Positions 19,953-31,074 of a stretch of 64,000 nucleotides of DNA are shown one piece after another. The DNA is taken from the NCBI RefSeq assembly GCF_000828715.1, contig NZ_AP014583.1, positions 542,501 to 606,500 on the forward strand, read 5' to 3'. The notes under the pieces were generated by a model that saw nothing but the letters and a program-made list of their open reading frames with translations, was not told the origin of the DNA and ran no database searches. Source of the DNA: Winogradskyella sp. PG-2 (GTDB lineage Bacteria > Bacteroidota > Bacteroidia > Flavobacteriales > Flavobacteriaceae). Position numbers and translations under genes: made by a program. Positions within the stretch are counted from its first letter, which is position 1, and the number at the start of each line of letters is the position of its first letter.

Positions 19953-20309
19953 TTAAAATTTAAGTCCTGCTTCTCTAGCTCCTTCAGCTAATGATTTTAC
20001 TCTTCCATGATATAAATAACCACCTCTATCAAAAGAAATAGTTTCAACACCAGCTTTCATAGCTTTTTCAGCAACAGATTTACCTACTAAGGCTGCAGTC
20101 TCTGTTTTGTTTCCTTTAGACTTTGCAATGTCTTTATCTCTTGAAGATGCTGCAGCAATAGTTTTACCAGTTACATCATCTACGACTTGAGCATAAATTT
20201 CTTTATTACTTCTAAAAACAGCTAATCTTGGTCTTGTTTCAGTACCAGATACTACCTTGCGGATTCTGCTTTTAATTCTTATTCTTCTTTCGTTCTTTGT
20301 CAATGCCAT
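19953..20309 (-). CDS. rplR: 50S ribosomal protein L18
   Basis: L18 binds 5S rRNA in the central protuberance. The 118 residues show [37 protein letters not shown] and the C-terminal [20 protein letters not shown]. It follows rplF by 10 nt. Confidence 0.98.
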   Translation of the reverse strand: MALTKNERRIRIKSRIRKVVSGTETRPRLAVFRSNKEIYAQVVDDVTGKTIAAASSRDKDIAKSKGNKTETAALVGKSVAEKAMKAGVETISFDRGGYLYHGRVKSLAEGAREAGLKF

Positions 20310-20319
20310 AACTTAATGA

Positions 20320-20862
20320 TTAAGCTGATTTACCTGCTTTTCTTCTAATTTCTTCACCAACAAACTTAATACCTTTTCCTTTGTAAGGTTCTGGTTTTCT
20401 AAAGCCACGAATTTTCGCTGCTACTTGCCCAACCAATTGCTTGTCATGAGATGTTAATTTAACTATTGGGTTTTTTCCTTTTTCAGAAATTGTCTCAACT
20501 TTTACTTCTGGAGCAATATCCAAAATGATATTGTGAGAGAATCCTACAGCTAAATCTAATTTTTGTCCTTGATTAGATGCTCTGTAACCTACACCAACTA
20601 ATTCTAATTCTTTGGTCCAGCCTTTAGAAACACCTTCTATCATATTAGCAATTAATGCTCTATATAGACCATGTTTTGCTCTTTGATCTTTCTTTTCAGA
20701 AGAACGCTCTAATGTAATAGTACCGTCTTCTTGTTTTATAGTAATATCTGAATACGCTTGAGTTAACTCACCTAATTTACCTTTAGCGGTAATTGTGTTG
20801 TCTTTAATCTCAAGTGTTACACCTTCAGGAACTGCTATTGGGTTTTTACCTATTCTTGACAT
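20320..20862 (-). CDS. rplF: 50S ribosomal protein L6
   Basis: L6 lies near the factor-binding site of the 50S. The 180 residues start MSRIGKNPIAVPEGVTLEIK and contain two similar domains; the second ends with KIRGFRKPEPYKGKGIKFVG then EEIRRKAGKSA, the family signature. Order rpsH-rplF-rplR is canonical. Confidence 0.98.
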   Translation of the reverse strand: MSRIGKNPIAVPEGVTLEIKDNTITAKGKLGELTQAYSDITIKQEDGTITLERSSEKKDQRAKHGLYRALIANMIEGVSKGWTKELELVGVGYRASNQGQKLDLAVGFSHNIILDIAPEVKVETISEKGKNPIVKLTSHDKQLVGQVAAKIRGFRKPEPYKGKGIKFVGEEIRRKAGKSA

Positions 20863-20874
20863 AATTTCCTGTTT

Positions 20875-21273
20875 TTAGTAAACGTAACATAATACTTCGC
20901 CACCAACGTTCTCTCTTTGCGCTTGTTTACCTGTCATTACTCCATGAGAAGTTGAAACAATTGCAATACCTAAACCATTTAAGATTCTTGGCATTTCGTT
21001 AGAGCCAGCATACTTACGTAAACCTGGTTTACTGATTCTTTGAATTTTTTTAATCACAGACTCTTTAGTGTCTTTGTTATATTTCAAAGCGATTTTAATC
21101 GTACCTTGAACTGAAGAGTCATCAAACTTATAACTTAAAATAAAGCCCTGATCGAACAATATTTTAGTTATTTCTTTTTTTAAGTTAGATGCAGGAATCT
21201 CAACCACTCTGTGATTTGCCTTAACTGCATTTCTAACTCGCGTTAAATAATCCGCTATTGGATCTGTATACAT
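20875..21273 (-). CDS. rpsH: 30S ribosomal protein S8
   Basis: S8 binds the central domain of 16S rRNA and in Escherichia coli represses the spc operon. The 132 residues begin MYTDPIADYLTRVRNAVKAN and end with LGIAIVSTSHGVMTGKQAQR then ENVGGEVLCYVY. It lies 62 nt after rpsN. Confidence 0.98.
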   Translation of the reverse strand: MYTDPIADYLTRVRNAVKANHRVVEIPASNLKKEITKILFDQGFILSYKFDDSSVQGTIKIALKYNKDTKESVIKKIQRISKPGLRKYAGSNEMPRILNGLGIAIVSTSHGVMTGKQAQRENVGGEVLCYVY

Positions 21274-21335
21274 AGTTATTAATTTGCGGTAGCGGTTTTT
21301 GACACTATTGTCAAACCTGAAACCAATTTATAATT

Positions 21336-21605
21336 TTACCAACTTGCCTTCTTAACACCAGGAATTAATCCTTTGTTAGCCATTTCTCTAAACATTACAC
21401 GAGAAATTCCAAATTGTCTCATATAACCTTTTGGTCTTCCTGTAAGTTTACAACGGTTGTGCTGACGTATAGGAGAAGCATTTTTTGGTAATTTTTGTAA
21501 TGCTTCATAGTCTCCAGCTTCTTTCAAAGCTTTTCTCTTTTCTGCATATTTAGCTACCGTTTTAGAACGCTTAACCTCACGGGCTTTCATTGATTCTTTA
21601 GCCAT
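21336..21605 (-). CDS. rpsN: 30S ribosomal protein S14
   Basis: This is the longer S14 type of 89 residues without the zinc-binding CxxC pairs (starts [20 protein letters not shown], ends with [20 protein letters not shown] then [18 protein letters not shown]). It sits 2 nt after rplE. With the zinc-free L36 it suggests that this operon needs little zinc. Confidence 0.98.
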   Translation of the reverse strand: MAKESMKAREVKRSKTVAKYAEKRKALKEAGDYEALQKLPKNASPIRQHNRCKLTGRPKGYMRQFGISRVMFREMANKGLIPGVKKASW

Positions 21606-21607
21606 AA

Positions 21608-22159
21608 TTAATTCTTTTTAAAAGGTAATCCTAATTCTGTTAATAAAGACTTCGCTTCTTTATCTGTGTCAGCAGAAGTCACAAATGTGATATCCATACC
21701 AGATATTTTATTGATTTTATCAATATCAATCTCTGGAAAAATAATTTGTTCTACAACACCTAAGTTATAATTTCCACGTCCATCAAAACCTGTAGCTTTG
21801 ATTCCGTTAAAATCTCTAACTCGCGGTAAAGCTGAAGTTACTAAACGATCTAAGAACTCATACATTTGTTCACCTCTTAAAGTTACTTTGGCGCCAATTG
21901 GCATACCTTTACGTAACTTAAAAGAAGCAACATCCTTCTTAGACATTGTATGTATAGCTTTCTGTCCAGTTATTTTTGTAAGCTCTTCTACCGCGTGATC
22001 AATTAATTTCTTGTCAGCAACGGCAGCACCAACTCCTTTAGATAAAACTATCTTTTTAAGTTTAGGTACTTGCATTACATTTTTGTAACCAAATTCTTCC
22101 GTAAGAGCAGGAACTACTTTGTCCTTGTACTCTTGTTTTAATCTTGCAACGTAAGCCAT
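21608..22159 (-). CDS. rplE: 50S ribosomal protein L5
   Basis: L5 binds 5S rRNA and contacts the P-site tRNA. The 183-residue length is standard. Segments include [40 protein letters not shown] and [20 protein letters not shown]. It follows rplX by 2 nt. Confidence 0.98.
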   Translation of the reverse strand: MAYVARLKQEYKDKVVPALTEEFGYKNVMQVPKLKKIVLSKGVGAAVADKKLIDHAVEELTKITGQKAIHTMSKKDVASFKLRKGMPIGAKVTLRGEQMYEFLDRLVTSALPRVRDFNGIKATGFDGRGNYNLGVVEQIIFPEIDIDKINKISGMDITFVTSADTDKEAKSLLTELGLPFKKN

Positions 22160-22161
22160 AA

Positions 22162-22473
22162 TTAAATTACTTCATTAGATTTTTTAGAAAATCTTACTTT
22201 GTTATCGCCATCCATTCTATAACCAACTCTAGTTGTCTCGCCTTTAGACGTTAACAACGATAAGTTTGAAATATGAATTGATGCTTCTTTCTCTACAATT
22301 CCACCTTGAGGACTTTGTGCACTTGGTTTAGTATGTTTCTTAACCATATTCACACCTTCTACGATGGCTTTGTTCTTATCTATTAATACTTTAAGCACTT
22401 TACCTTCTGAACCTTTATGGTCTCCAGCAATTACTTGTACTGTATCTCCTGATTTTATTTTAAGCTTTGTCAT
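22162..22473 (-). CDS. rplX: 50S ribosomal protein L24
   Basis: L24 is an assembly initiator of the 50S. With the ATG at 22473 the product has 103 residues and starts [20 protein letters not shown], containing the KOW motif ([20 protein letters not shown]). A TTG four codons upstream (22485) is in frame but adjoins the rplN stop, so ATG is preferred. The C-terminal half has the [20 protein letters not shown] block. Confidence 0.96.
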   Translation of the reverse strand: MTKLKIKSGDTVQVIAGDHKGSEGKVLKVLIDKNKAIVEGVNMVKKHTKPSAQSPQGGIVEKEASIHISNLSLLTSKGETTRVGYRMDGDNKVRFSKKSNEVI

Positions 22474-22485
22474 CTTATTTATCAA

Positions 22486-22854
22486 TTAAAGCACTTCTGG
22501 TGCTAATGATACAATTTTCATGAATTGTTTATCACGAAGTTCTCTAGCTACAGGACCAAAAACACGAGTTCCTCTCATTTCCCCTTGAGGTCCTAAAAGC
22601 ACACATGCATTGTCGTCAAATCTAATATAAGAGCCATCAGGACGTCTTACTTCTTTAGATGTACGTACAACAACCGCTGTAGAAACAGCACCTTTTTTGA
22701 TACTTCCATTTGGAGTTGCATCCTTGACAGATACTACAATTTTATCTCCTACAGAAGCGTACCTTCTTTTCGTTCCACCTAATACACGGATAGTTAAAAC
22801 TTCCTTTGCACCAGTGTTATCAGCTACTTTTAATCTTGATTCTTGTTGTAACAT
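22486..22854 (-). CDS. rplN: 50S ribosomal protein L14
   Basis: L14 lies at the subunit interface and is the docking site of RsfS, whose gene is at 3076-3447. The 122 residues start [20 protein letters not shown] and end with [20 protein letters not shown]. It starts 2 nt after rpsQ. Confidence 0.98.
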   Translation of the reverse strand: MLQQESRLKVADNTGAKEVLTIRVLGGTKRRYASVGDKIVVSVKDATPNGSIKKGAVSTAVVVRTSKEVRRPDGSYIRFDDNACVLLGPQGEMRGTRVFGPVARELRDKQFMKIVSLAPEVL

Positions 22855-22856
22855 AA

Positions 22857-23114
22857 TTACTTCGCTCTTTCAATTATTTCTACTAATCTCCAACATTTAG
22901 ATTTACTCATAGGTCGTGTTTCCATGATCTTAACAGTATCACCTTCGTTGCAGTCGTTTGTCTCATCGTGTGCGACATATTTCTTAGTCTTTAACACGAA
23001 TTTTCCATACATAGGGTGTTTTACTTTTTTTACTTCAGCAACAACAATAGATTTCTCCATTTTATTACTAGTTACTATCCCTATACGTTCTTTTCTTAAG
23101 TTTCTTTTTTCCAT
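22857..23114 (-). CDS. rpsQ: 30S ribosomal protein S17
   Basis: The 85 residues match uS17, an OB-fold primary 16S rRNA binder: [36 protein letters not shown], then [20 protein letters not shown]. It follows rpmC by 17 nt. Confidence 0.98.
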   Translation of the reverse strand: MEKRNLRKERIGIVTSNKMEKSIVVAEVKKVKHPMYGKFVLKTKKYVAHDETNDCNEGDTVKIMETRPMSKSKCWRLVEIIERAK

Positions 23115-23131
23115 CTTTCAGCAGAATACAA

Positions 23132-23323
23132 TTATTGTACTTCTCTATTAGTTAATTCTGTTGCCACTCTAGCTACTGTGCGACGTGCAACTCGTAACTG
23201 AATTGGGTTCTCTAAAGGAGATATAGCATGAGCCATTTTAAGGTCTGTATAACTCTTTTTAGTTTCACTAAGTTTCTCTTGTAACTCAGCTGTTGAAAGC
23301 TGTTTAATTTCTGATTGCTTCAT
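23132..23323 (-). CDS. rpmC: 50S ribosomal protein L29
   Basis: The 63 residues form the two-helix uL29: MKQSEIKQLSTAELQEKLSE and NPIQLRVARRTVARVATELT. L29 lies at the polypeptide exit tunnel. It is 12 nt after rplP. Confidence 0.97.
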   Translation of the reverse strand: MKQSEIKQLSTAELQEKLSETKKSYTDLKMAHAISPLENPIQLRVARRTVARVATELTNREVQ

Positions 23324-23335
23324 AATACCTTTTTA

Positions 23336-23755
23336 TTAAGCTTCGTAATCTCTAGCTATGATAAACTTAGTCTTTACAGGAAGTTTTTGAGCTGCTAAAC
23401 GTAAAGCTTCTTGAGCTACGTCTAATGGCACTCCACTGATTTCAAATAACATACGTCCTGGCTTTACAACAGCTGCCCAATATTCAACGGCACCTTTACC
23501 TTTACCCATACGTACTTCAAGAGGTTTCTTTGTGATAGGCTTGTCTGGGAATATCTTAATCCATAACGCTCCTTCTCTTTTCATGTAACGAGTAGCTGCA
23601 ATACGCGCTGCTTCTATTTGACGTGCAGTTATAAAAGAATAATCTAATGACTTAATACCGAAAGTACCATTTGATAACAAATGACCTCTTCCTGCATTAC
23701 CTTTCATACGACCTTTCTGCTGCTTACGAAATTTTGTTCTTTTAGGCTGTAACAT
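23336..23755 (-). CDS. rplP: 50S ribosomal protein L16
   Basis: L16 lies near the A-site tRNA elbow. The 139 residues start [20 protein letters not shown] and contain [20 protein letters not shown] and [20 protein letters not shown]. It follows rpsC by 20 nt. Confidence 0.98.
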   Translation of the reverse strand: MLQPKRTKFRKQQKGRMKGNAGRGHLLSNGTFGIKSLDYSFITARQIEAARIAATRYMKREGALWIKIFPDKPITKKPLEVRMGKGKGAVEYWAAVVKPGRMLFEISGVPLDVAQEALRLAAQKLPVKTKFIIARDYEA

Positions 23756-23775
23756 TTTTTCTTTTGTTTAAAAAA

Positions 23776-24492
23776 TTACTTTCTACGACGAGATTGGTTC
23801 TTATTTCCACCACGTCCACCTTTTCCTTTTTGTTTAGATAGACCAACTAATGGAGAAAGTTCTCTTTTTCCATATACTTCGCCTTTCATAATCCAAACTT
23901 TGATACCCAATCTACCATAAGTAGTATGCGCTTCAACTAAAGCATAATCAATATCAGCTCTAAAAGTAGATAAAGGAATACGCCCTTCTTTATAGTGCTC
24001 TGAACGCGCCATTTCAGCACCATTCAAACGACCACTAATCTGAATTTTAATTCCTTCTGCATTCATACGAATAGCTGCAGCGATAGCCATTTTAATTGCA
24101 CGTCTGTAAGAAATTCGGCTTTCTATCTGACGAGCGACACTTGCTGCTACTAAATGTGCATCTAGTTCAGGTCTTTTAATTTCAAAGATGTTCAATTGAA
24201 CTTCTTTACCAGTAATTTTTTTAAGCTCTTCTTTTAACTTATCTACCTCTTGCCCACCTTTTCCAATAATAATACCAGGTCTAGCAGTAGTGATAGTAAC
24301 GGTTACAAGTTTAAGTGTACGCTCAATTATTACTCTACTTACACTAGCTTTAGATAAACGTGCATGGATATACTTTCGGATTTTATCATCCTCAGCAAGT
24401 TTGTCTCCGTAATCGTTTCCTCCGTACCAGTTAGATTCCCATCCTCTGATAATTCCTAAGCGATTTCCGATTGGATTTGTCTTTTGTCCCAT
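23776..24492 (-). CDS. rpsC: 30S ribosomal protein S3
   Basis: S3 forms part of the mRNA entry channel. The 238 residues start [20 protein letters not shown], contain the KH motif ([20 protein letters not shown]) and a C-terminal domain ([20 protein letters not shown]), and end in a Gly/Arg/Lys-rich tail. It follows rplV by 9 nt. Confidence 0.98.
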   Translation of the reverse strand: MGQKTNPIGNRLGIIRGWESNWYGGNDYGDKLAEDDKIRKYIHARLSKASVSRVIIERTLKLVTVTITTARPGIIIGKGGQEVDKLKEELKKITGKEVQLNIFEIKRPELDAHLVAASVARQIESRISYRRAIKMAIAAAIRMNAEGIKIQISGRLNGAEMARSEHYKEGRIPLSTFRADIDYALVEAHTTYGRLGIKVWIMKGEVYGKRELSPLVGLSKQKGKGGRGGNKNQSRRRK

Positions 24493-24501
24493 ATCTCTAT
24501 C

Positions 24502-24909
24502 TTAGCTTTGTGTTTTATTTAATGCATCTACAACCACAGTTACGTGATTAGAACGCTTTCTAATTCTGTGTGCTCTACCTTGAGGAGCTGGACGTAATCT
24601 CTTTAACATAGTTCCGCCATCTACTCTAATCTCTTTAATGTAAAGCTTTGCTTCTTCAACGTCTGCATCTTCGTTTTTAGCTTGCCAGTTTGCAATTGCA
24701 GACATTACAAGTTTCTCTAAACGACGAGACGCTTCCTTAGGACTAAATCTAAGAATCTGAAGCGCTTGTTCTGCCTTTTTCCCTCTAACTAAATCCGCTA
24801 CTAAACGCATTTTTCTTGGAGATGTAGGACAGTTATTTAGCTTAGCAAAAGCAACTTGCTTTTTCTCAGCCTTAATAGCTTCCGCCATTTGTTTTTTACG
24901 ACTTCCCAT
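24502..24909 (-). CDS. rplV: 50S ribosomal protein L22
   Basis: L22 lines the exit tunnel. The 135 residues include [20 protein letters not shown], the macrolide-relevant beta-hairpin region ([20 protein letters not shown]) and the C-terminal [12 protein letters not shown]. The N-terminus is about 20 residues longer than in Escherichia coli, a Lys/Ala-rich stretch. It is 5 nt after rpsS. Confidence 0.98.
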   Translation of the reverse strand: MGSRKKQMAEAIKAEKKQVAFAKLNNCPTSPRKMRLVADLVRGKKAEQALQILRFSPKEASRRLEKLVMSAIANWQAKNEDADVEEAKLYIKEIRVDGGTMLKRLRPAPQGRAHRIRKRSNHVTVVVDALNKTQS

Positions 24910-24914
24910 GATTC

Positions 24915-25193
24915 TTATTTTTTACCTTTATTCTTAGCACCTGCATGACCTCTAAATGATCGTGTTGGTGAAAATTCTCCTAATTTGTGACCTACCATAT
25001 TCTCAGTAACATATACTGGAACAAACTGACGACCATTGTGAACTGCTATAGTCTGACCAACGAAATCTGGAGAAATCATTGATGCTCTCGACCAAGTTTT
25101 AATTACCGTCTTTTTATTCGAAGCTACATTTTCTGCAACTTTCTTTTCTAATTTATAGTGGATATAAGGTCCCTTTTTTAATGAACGTGCCAT
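24915..25193 (-). CDS. rpsS: 30S ribosomal protein S19
   Basis: The 92 residues are a standard uS19: [40 protein letters not shown], then [20 protein letters not shown]. It lies 10 nt after rplB. Confidence 0.98.
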   Translation of the reverse strand: MARSLKKGPYIHYKLEKKVAENVASNKKTVIKTWSRASMISPDFVGQTIAVHNGRQFVPVYVTENMVGHKLGEFSPTRSFRGHAGAKNKGKK

Positions 25194-25203
25194 ACTATCT
25201 TAA

Positions 25204-26031
25204 TTATTTCTTTCTACGTTCTACAATATATTTGTTACTCGCTTTAGTCTTAGAACGTGTTCTGAAACCTTTAGCAGGAATACCGTTTCTAGATCTTGGA
25301 TGACCACCTGAAGATTTACCTTCACCACCACCCATTGGGTGATCGACTGGATTCATAACTACTGGTCTTACTCTTGGACGTCTACCTAACCATCTGCTTC
25401 TACCAGCTTTACCAGACACCAACAATTGGTGATCTGAGTTAGATACAACTCCAATAGTTGCCATACATGTTACTAAAATCATTCTTGTTTCACCTGAAGG
25501 TAACTTCACTGTTGCAAATCTACCATCTCTTGCCATTAACTGAGCAAATGCTCCAGCACTACGAGCCATTACAGCACCTTGCCCTGGACGTAACTCTATA
25601 CAAGAGATAATTGTACCTAAAGGTATTTCACTTAATGGCATTGCATTTCCAATTTCTGGAGCAATTCCACTTTCACCAGAAACTATCTTTTGTCCTACTT
25701 GTAAACCATTCTGAGCGATAACATAACGCTTCTCGCCATCTTGGTAATTTAATAGTGCTATAAATGCAGTTCTGTTTGGATCATACTCGATTGTCTTAAC
25801 TTCCGCCGGAACACCAGTTTTGTTACGTTTGAAATCGATAATACGATACTTCTTCTTGTGACCACCACCTAAATGGCGCATGGTCATTTTTCCTTGACTG
25901 TTTCTACCACCAGATCTTTTTTTCGGAACAAGCAAGCTTTTTTCCGGCTTATCAGTAGTTATGGCGTCAAATCCATTTACTACTCTAAATCGCTGAGCTG
26001 ATGTGATCGGTTTTAATTTTCTTACTGACAT
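25204..26031 (-). CDS. rplB: 50S ribosomal protein L2
   Basis: L2 is needed for subunit association and lies near the peptidyl transferase centre. The 275 residues include [40 protein letters not shown], and the highly conserved [20 protein letters not shown] whose histidine was linked to activity. It starts 8 nt after rplW. Confidence 0.98.
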   Translation of the reverse strand: MSVRKLKPITSAQRFRVVNGFDAITTDKPEKSLLVPKKRSGGRNSQGKMTMRHLGGGHKKKYRIIDFKRNKTGVPAEVKTIEYDPNRTAFIALLNYQDGEKRYVIAQNGLQVGQKIVSGESGIAPEIGNAMPLSEIPLGTIISCIELRPGQGAVMARSAGAFAQLMARDGRFATVKLPSGETRMILVTCMATIGVVSNSDHQLLVSGKAGRSRWLGRRPRVRPVVMNPVDHPMGGGEGKSSGGHPRSRNGIPAKGFRTRSKTKASNKYIVERRKK

Positions 26032-26039
26032 AAGTCTAA

Positions 26040-26330
26040 TTACATGTTAGCGTATAAATCTATTGTTTCACCTTCCGCCAGTTGTACAATTGCCTTTTTT
26101 ACAGCATTTGTTTTACCATGTTGAACACCAGTTTTTGTAAACTTGGTCTTACGATCTGGACGGACATTTATTGTACGAACTTTTTCTACAGAAACTCCAT
26201 AAGCAGCTTCAACTGCCTTTTTGATTTCTACCTTGTTCGCCTTTGTATTCACTTGAAATGCATAAGCATTTAACAACTCACTTTGCATGGTTGCCTTTTC
26301 TGTGATTATAGGTTTTATTAAGATACTCAT
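26040..26330 (-). CDS. rplW: 50S ribosomal protein L23
   Basis: L23 is the docking site for trigger factor and SRP at the exit tunnel. The 96 residues start [20 protein letters not shown] and contain [20 protein letters not shown]. It is 6 nt after rplD. Confidence 0.97.
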   Translation of the reverse strand: MSILIKPIITEKATMQSELLNAYAFQVNTKANKVEIKKAVEAAYGVSVEKVRTINVRPDRKTKFTKTGVQHGKTNAVKKAIVQLAEGETIDLYANM

Positions 26331-26336
26331 CTTGTT

Positions 26337-26966
26337 CTATTTACTTAAGTTCGATTCAATTCCTTCTAATGCACTTTCAATCAGAATAACTTTATTAGCA
26401 TTCATAATTTTATAAGTACTTAATTCTGAAGCTGTTACAACCTCAGAGCCTTTAAAATTGCGTGATGACAAATATACATTATTATTTGAGCCACCCAACA
26501 CAATAAGAGATTTTTTGTTTTCAACCTCTAAAGCCTTTAAAACATTGACAAAGTTTTTAGTTTTTGGAGCATCAAAACTGAAGTCTTCCATTACTAAAAT
26601 TGATTTATCGTTTGCCTTAATACTTAATGCAGATTTACGTGCTAATCGCTTTACGTTTTTGTTTAATTTAAAACCGTAATTTCTTGGTCTAGGACCAAAC
26701 ATACGACCACCACCTTTAAATACACCAGACTTAATAGAACCTGCACGAGCTGTACCAGTTCCTTTTTGTTTTTTAATCTTACGTGTACTTCCAGTAATTT
26801 CTGCTCTTTCTTTTGCCTTATGCGTTCCTTGTCTTTGATTTGCTAAGTATTGCTTAACATCTAAATAGACTGCATGATTATTAGGCTCTATAGCATATAC
26901 GTTTTTAGAAAGCTCAGCTTTTCTACCCGTATCTTTTCCGTTTATATCTAAAACTGCTACCTTCAT
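26337..26966 (-). CDS. rplD: 50S ribosomal protein L4
   Basis: L4 reaches into the exit tunnel; in Escherichia coli it also represses the S10 operon by binding its leader. The 209 residues have the tunnel loop ([20 protein letters not shown], then [20 protein letters not shown]) and a Rossmann-like core. It overlaps rplC by 1 nt. The double hairpin upstream of rplC is a plausible target for this protein, which is inference. Confidence 0.97.
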   Translation of the reverse strand: MKVAVLDINGKDTGRKAELSKNVYAIEPNNHAVYLDVKQYLANQRQGTHKAKERAEITGSTRKIKKQKGTGTARAGSIKSGVFKGGGRMFGPRPRNYGFKLNKNVKRLARKSALSIKANDKSILVMEDFSFDAPKTKNFVNVLKALEVENKKSLIVLGGSNNNVYLSSRNFKGSEVVTASELSTYKIMNANKVILIESALEGIESNLSK

Positions 26967-27583
26967 TACTTCTCAATGATTACATAAGAATTTTTGTGAC
27001 CAGGAACACATCCTTTCACTACTAGTAAGTTCTTTTCTGGAACTACCTTGTAAACTCTTAAATTTTGAACTTTTACTGTTTCACCACCCATTCTTCCGGC
27101 CATCTTCATTCCTTTGAATACTCTCGCAGGATAAGAAGCTGCACCAATAGAACCTGGAGCTCTTAAACGGTTATGTTGACCGTGTGTTGCTTGACCTACA
27201 CCAGCAAATCCATGACGTTTTACAACACCTTGGAATCCTTTACCTTTTGAAGTTCCTGCAACATCTACAAACTCACCTTCAATGAATTGCTCTACTGTGA
27301 TTGAATCACCTAACTTGTACTCCGCATCAAAACCTTTGAATTCAACGACTTTGCGTTTTACAGAAGTACCCGCTTTTTTAGCATGACCAATGTCAGCTTT
27401 TGTAGCGTTCTTTTCTGTCGCGTCATCGAAACCTAATTGAAGGGCCGAATAACCGTCCACTTCTTCAGTTCTGACTTGGGTAACGATACATGGTCCAGCT
27501 TCGATTACTGTACAAGGAATATTCTTCCCATTTTCATCGAAAATGCTGGTCATACCGATTTTTTTTCCAATTAACCCAGACAT
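26966..27583 (-). CDS. rplC: 50S ribosomal protein L3
   Basis: L3 is an early 23S binder reaching the peptidyl transferase centre. The 205 residues start [20 protein letters not shown] and contain [19 protein letters not shown] and [21 protein letters not shown] 123-nt gap with two stem-loops separates it from rpsJ, unlike the short gaps inside the rest of the run. Confidence 0.98.
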   Translation of the reverse strand: MSGLIGKKIGMTSIFDENGKNIPCTVIEAGPCIVTQVRTEEVDGYSALQLGFDDATEKNATKADIGHAKKAGTSVKRKVVEFKGFDAEYKLGDSITVEQFIEGEFVDVAGTSKGKGFQGVVKRHGFAGVGQATHGQHNRLRAPGSIGAASYPARVFKGMKMAGRMGGETVKVQNLRVYKVVPEKNLLVVKGCVPGHKNSYVIIEK

Positions 27584-27620
27584 ATTTATTATTTATTAAT
27601 TATTACTCTTTATTTAAAAC

Positions 27621-27690
27621 TCAAGGCTGAAAATACGTTTCAGCCTTGAATTGTATTTTTAACCGTTTTTCCCTCGACCGCATCGGTGGG
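27621..27690 (-). promoter_or_regulatory. Two stem-loops in the rpsJ-rplC spacer: candidate attenuator or ribosomal-protein leader
   Basis: On the transcribed minus strand the first stem-loop (27690-27671) pairs CCC with GGG and ACCG with CGGT around ATG, with a 3-nt CGA bulge. The second (27649-27621) is a perfect 12-bp stem with a 5-nt loop followed by GTTTTAAA, like a weak terminator. The element is GC-richer than its surroundings. No -7 box is visible between it and rplC. It may split str-type from S10-type expression or bind a ribosomal protein. Confidence 0.55.
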
Positions 27691-27706
27691 ACATGTTTTG
27701 TATTAC

Positions 27707-28012
27707 TTACACCTTAATCTCAACTTCAACGCCACTTGGTAATTCAAGTTTCATTAAAGCATCAATAGTCTTAGAAGATGAAGAATAAATATCCAATAAT
27801 CTCTTGTATGAGCTTAATTGAAATTGTTCTCTCGACTTCTTGTTTACGTGTGGTGAACGTAATACAGTAAATATCTTCTTGTGAGTAGGTAATGGAATTG
27901 GACCCGTTACCACAGCACCTGTACTTTTCACTGTTTTTACAATCTTGTCAGCAGACTTGTCTACTAAGTTGTGATCGTAAGATTTTAATTTTATTCTGAT
28001 TTTTTGACTCAT
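27707..28012 (-). CDS. rpsJ: 30S ribosomal protein S10
   Basis: S10 lies in the 30S head and also acts as NusE in antitermination. The 101 residues start [20 protein letters not shown] and contain [20 protein letters not shown]. It follows fusA by 11 nt, so it belongs physically to the str cluster; EF-Tu (tuf) is not between them as in many bacteria. Confidence 0.98.
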   Translation of the reverse strand: MSQKIRIKLKSYDHNLVDKSADKIVKTVKSTGAVVTGPIPLPTHKKIFTVLRSPHVNKKSREQFQLSSYKRLLDIYSSSSKTIDALMKLELPSGVEVEIKV

Positions 28013-28023
28013 TTTATTAAGAT

Positions 28024-30150
28024 TTACGATTCAACTCCTTTAGCTGCTGCAATTACTTCCTCAGAAATATTCTTAGGAGTTTCAGCATAGTGAGAAAATT
28101 CCATTGTTGATGTTGCTCTACCTGAAGATAACGTTCTTAATGTTGTAACATATCCAAACATTTCAGATAATGGAACAGTAGCTTTTACAGTTTTTGCACC
28201 AGCTCTATCTCCCATATCACTTACCTGACCTCTTCTTCTGTTTAAATCACCAACAATATCACCCATGTTTTCCTCAGGTGTAATAACCTCAAGTTTCATA
28301 ATAGGCTCCATAATTACGGCTTTAGCTGCTTTTGCAACATTCTTAAAACCTAATTTAGCTGCTAATTCGAAAGATAATTGATCAGAATCTACATCGTGAT
28401 AAGAACCGTCTCTCAAAGTAATTTTCATAGCGTCAACTTCGAAACCAGCAAGTGGTCCATTTATCATCGCCATTTTAAATCCTTTTTCTATTGAAGGGAT
28501 AAATTCCTTAGGAACATTACCACCTTTAATAATAGACTCAAATTGAAGTCCTACTTGACCTTCATCAGCAGGCTCAATAGTAAATACTATATCTGCAAAT
28601 TTACCACGACCACCAGATTGCTTTTTATAAACTTCTCTATGATCTGCTGAAGCTGTTATTGCTTCTTTATATTCAACTTGTGGTTGACCTTGGTTAACCT
28701 CAACTTTAAATTCTCTTTTAAGACGATCAACAATTACATCTAAGTGTAACTCACCCATACCAGATATAATAGTCTGGCCTGAAGCTTCGTCTGAACGTAC
28801 AGTAAATGTAGGATCTTCTTCAGCTAATTTAGCTAAGCCCATTCCTAATCTATCAACATCTGCTTTAGTCTTAGGTTCAACCGCAATACCAATTACTGGA
28901 TCAGGGAAGTCCATAGATTCTAAAACTATAGGATGCTTTTCTGCTGTTAATGTATCTCCTGTTTTAATAGATTTAAATCCAACAGCAGCACCAATATCAC
29001 CAGCTTCGATAAAATCAATTGCATTTTGCTTATTAGCATGCATTTGGTAAATACGAGAAATACGTTCTTTTTTACCAGAACGATTATTCAACACGTACGA
29101 ACCTGCATCTAAACGACCAGAATAAGCTCTAAAGAATGCTAAACGCCCTACGAAAGGATCAGTAGCAATCTTAAATGCTAAAGCAGCGAAAGGCTCCTTT
29201 ACATCTGGCTTACGAATTTCTTCTTGTTCTGTATCTGGATTAACACCTACGATACCTTCCTTATCTACTGGAGAAGGTAAATAACGACATACAGCATCTA
29301 ATAAAAATTGTACACCTTTATTTTTAAAAGCAGAACCACAAATCATAGGAATGATTGCCATATCCATTACAGCAGCTCTAAGTGCAGCATGCACTTCTTC
29401 TTCTGTAATAGAATCTTCATCTTCCATGAACTTCTCTAGTAAGTTCTCATCGTAGCTAGCTACTTCTTCTATTAATAAAGCTCTATACTTTCTAGCTTCT
29501 TCTTTAAGCTCTTCTGGAATTTCAACAACATCAAAAGTTGCCCCTTGAGTTTCATCATGCCATACAATAGCTCTATTCTTAACTAAATCTATAATACCTT
29601 TAAAATCTATCTCATCACCAATGTTTAAAACAATTGGCACTGCATTAGACTTTAACATATCTTTTACTTGTTGACAAACACCTAAAAAGTTAGATCCTTG
29701 ACGGTCCATTTTATTAACGAAACCAATTCTAGGTACTTTATAATTGTCAGCTAGTCTCCAGTTAGTTTCAGATTGTGGCTCAACACCATCAACTGCACTA
29801 AATAAGAATACTAAACCATCTAGCACACGTAATGAACGATTTACCTCAACGGTAAAATCAACGTGACCAGGAGTATCAATAATATTAAAGTGATATCCTT
29901 TAGTACCTTCAGTTGGTTTTCCATTTTCAATTGGAAACTCCCATGTACAAGTTGTAGCAGCAGAAGTAATTGTAATACCTCTTTCTTGCTCTTGCTCCAT
30001 CCAATCCATTGTTGCAGCACCATCATGTACTTCACCAATTTTGTGAGAAACACCTGTATAATAAAGAATACGTTCTGTAGTAGTGGTTTTTCCTGCATCA
30101 ATGTGAGCAGCAATACCTATATTTCTTGTGAATTTTAAATCTCTTGCCAT
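28024..30150 (-). CDS. fusA: Elongation factor G
   Basis: EF-G drives translocation and, with RRF, ribosome recycling. The 708 residues have GTPase motifs G1 [13 protein letters not shown]3 [10 protein letters not shown]4 NKMDRQG and G5 CGSAFKNKG, then domains II-V ending with the conserved [16 protein letters not shown]. The length is that of the canonical factor. It starts 6 nt after rpsG and ends 11 nt before rpsJ. Confidence 0.98.
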   Translation of the reverse strand: MARDLKFTRNIGIAAHIDAGKTTTTERILYYTGVSHKIGEVHDGAATMDWMEQEQERGITITSAATTCTWEFPIENGKPTEGTKGYHFNIIDTPGHVDFTVEVNRSLRVLDGLVFLFSAVDGVEPQSETNWRLADNYKVPRIGFVNKMDRQGSNFLGVCQQVKDMLKSNAVPIVLNIGDEIDFKGIIDLVKNRAIVWHDETQGATFDVVEIPEELKEEARKYRALLIEEVASYDENLLEKFMEDEDSITEEEVHAALRAAVMDMAIIPMICGSAFKNKGVQFLLDAVCRYLPSPVDKEGIVGVNPDTEQEEIRKPDVKEPFAALAFKIATDPFVGRLAFFRAYSGRLDAGSYVLNNRSGKKERISRIYQMHANKQNAIDFIEAGDIGAAVGFKSIKTGDTLTAEKHPIVLESMDFPDPVIGIAVEPKTKADVDRLGMGLAKLAEEDPTFTVRSDEASGQTIISGMGELHLDVIVDRLKREFKVEVNQGQPQVEYKEAITASADHREVYKKQSGGRGKFADIVFTIEPADEGQVGLQFESIIKGGNVPKEFIPSIEKGFKMAMINGPLAGFEVDAMKITLRDGSYHDVDSDQLSFELAAKLGFKNVAKAAKAVIMEPIMKLEVITPEENMGDIVGDLNRRRGQVSDMGDRAGAKTVKATVPLSEMFGYVTTLRTLSSGRATSTMEFSHYAETPKNISEEVIAAAKGVES

Positions 30151-30156
30151 TTCTTA

Positions 30157-30633
30157 TTAAAATCTAAAGTGAGAGAATGCTTTGTTTGCTTCGGCCATTT
30201 TGTGAGTATCAACTCTTTTCTTAACAGCTGCACCTTCTTCTTTAGCAGCAGCTAATACTTCTGAAGCTAAACGCTGTGCCATAGATTTTTCATTTCTTTT
30301 ACGAGAATAGCTAATTAACCATTTCATCGCAGTAGAAACTTTACGATCTGGACGAATTTGCATTGGTATTTGAAATGTTGCACCACCAACACGACGACTT
30401 CGCACTTCTACGTGAGGCATCACATTAGATAGAGCATCTTTCCATACTTCTAACGCTGTTTTTTCTTCGTCATTCTTTTTCTCTTCAACAATATCAATTG
30501 CATCATAGAATACTTTAAAAGCTACAGACTTCTTACCATCCCACATCATCATGTTAACAAAACGTGTTACTAACTGATCATTAAATTTTGGGTCTGGTAA
30601 AAGTGGTCTTTTTTTTGCTGCTCTTTTTCTCAT
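30157..30633 (-). CDS. rpsG: 30S ribosomal protein S7
   Basis: S7 nucleates the 30S head and contacts E-site tRNA; in Escherichia coli it represses the str operon. The 158 residues start [20 protein letters not shown] and include [19 protein letters not shown], and [14 protein letters not shown] at the end. It follows rpsL by 22 nt. Confidence 0.98.
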   Translation of the reverse strand: MRKRAAKKRPLLPDPKFNDQLVTRFVNMMMWDGKKSVAFKVFYDAIDIVEEKKNDEEKTALEVWKDALSNVMPHVEVRSRRVGGATFQIPMQIRPDRKVSTAMKWLISYSRKRNEKSMAQRLASEVLAAAKEEGAAVKKRVDTHKMAEANKAFSHFRF

Positions 30634-30655
30634 GTCTTCTTCTTAAAGTTTTAAA

Positions 30656-31030
30656 TTACTTTTTAGGGCGTTTTGCACCATACTTAGATCTACGTTGTGT
30701 GCGACCAGCAACACCTGCTGTATCTAATGCACCACGAACGATGTGATATCTAACACCTGGCAAATCTTTTACCCTTCCACCTCTAACCAATACTATCGAG
30801 TGCTCTTGTAAATTGTGACCCTCACCACCAATGTATGCATTTACCTCGTTTCCGTTTGTTAAACGAACCCTTGCTACCTTACGCATTGCTGAGTTAGGTT
30901 TTTTAGGTGTCGTTGTATAAACACGAGTACATACACCACGTCTCTGAGGACACGAATCTAAAGCAGCCGATTTACTCTTCTTGGTTATTTTGGCTCTTCC
31001 TTTTCGTACTAATTGTGAAATTGTTGGCAT
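30656..31030 (-). CDS. rpsL: 30S ribosomal protein S12
   Basis: S12 is at the decoding centre. The 124 residues show [20 protein letters not shown] and [20 protein letters not shown]. Lysines at both streptomycin-resistance hotspots (in PKKPNSA and RVKDLPG) are present, so the sequence looks wild-type for drug sensitivity. It is the first gene of the ribosomal run and has a good promoter 45-75 nt upstream. Confidence 0.98.
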   Translation of the reverse strand: MPTISQLVRKGRAKITKKSKSAALDSCPQRRGVCTRVYTTTPKKPNSAMRKVARVRLTNGNEVNAYIGGEGHNLQEHSIVLVRGGRVKDLPGVRYHIVRGALDTAGVAGRTQRRSKYGAKRPKK

Positions 31031-31055
31031 ATATTTCTATATAAAATTTTATTTA

Positions 31056-31071
31056 CCCTCACTTTTGAGGG
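31056..31071 (-). other. Short hairpin at the 5' end of the rpsL transcript
   Basis: CCCTCA and TGAGGG pair perfectly around a 4-nt loop, just downstream of the -7 box. The stem would lie at or near the transcript 5' end, so it could affect mRNA stability or start selection. Confidence 0.35.
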
Positions 31072-31074
31072 CTG

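Noticed and set aside
22474..22485. TTG start for L24
   Set aside because: Four extra residues, next to the rplN stop; the ATG gives the standard L24 start.
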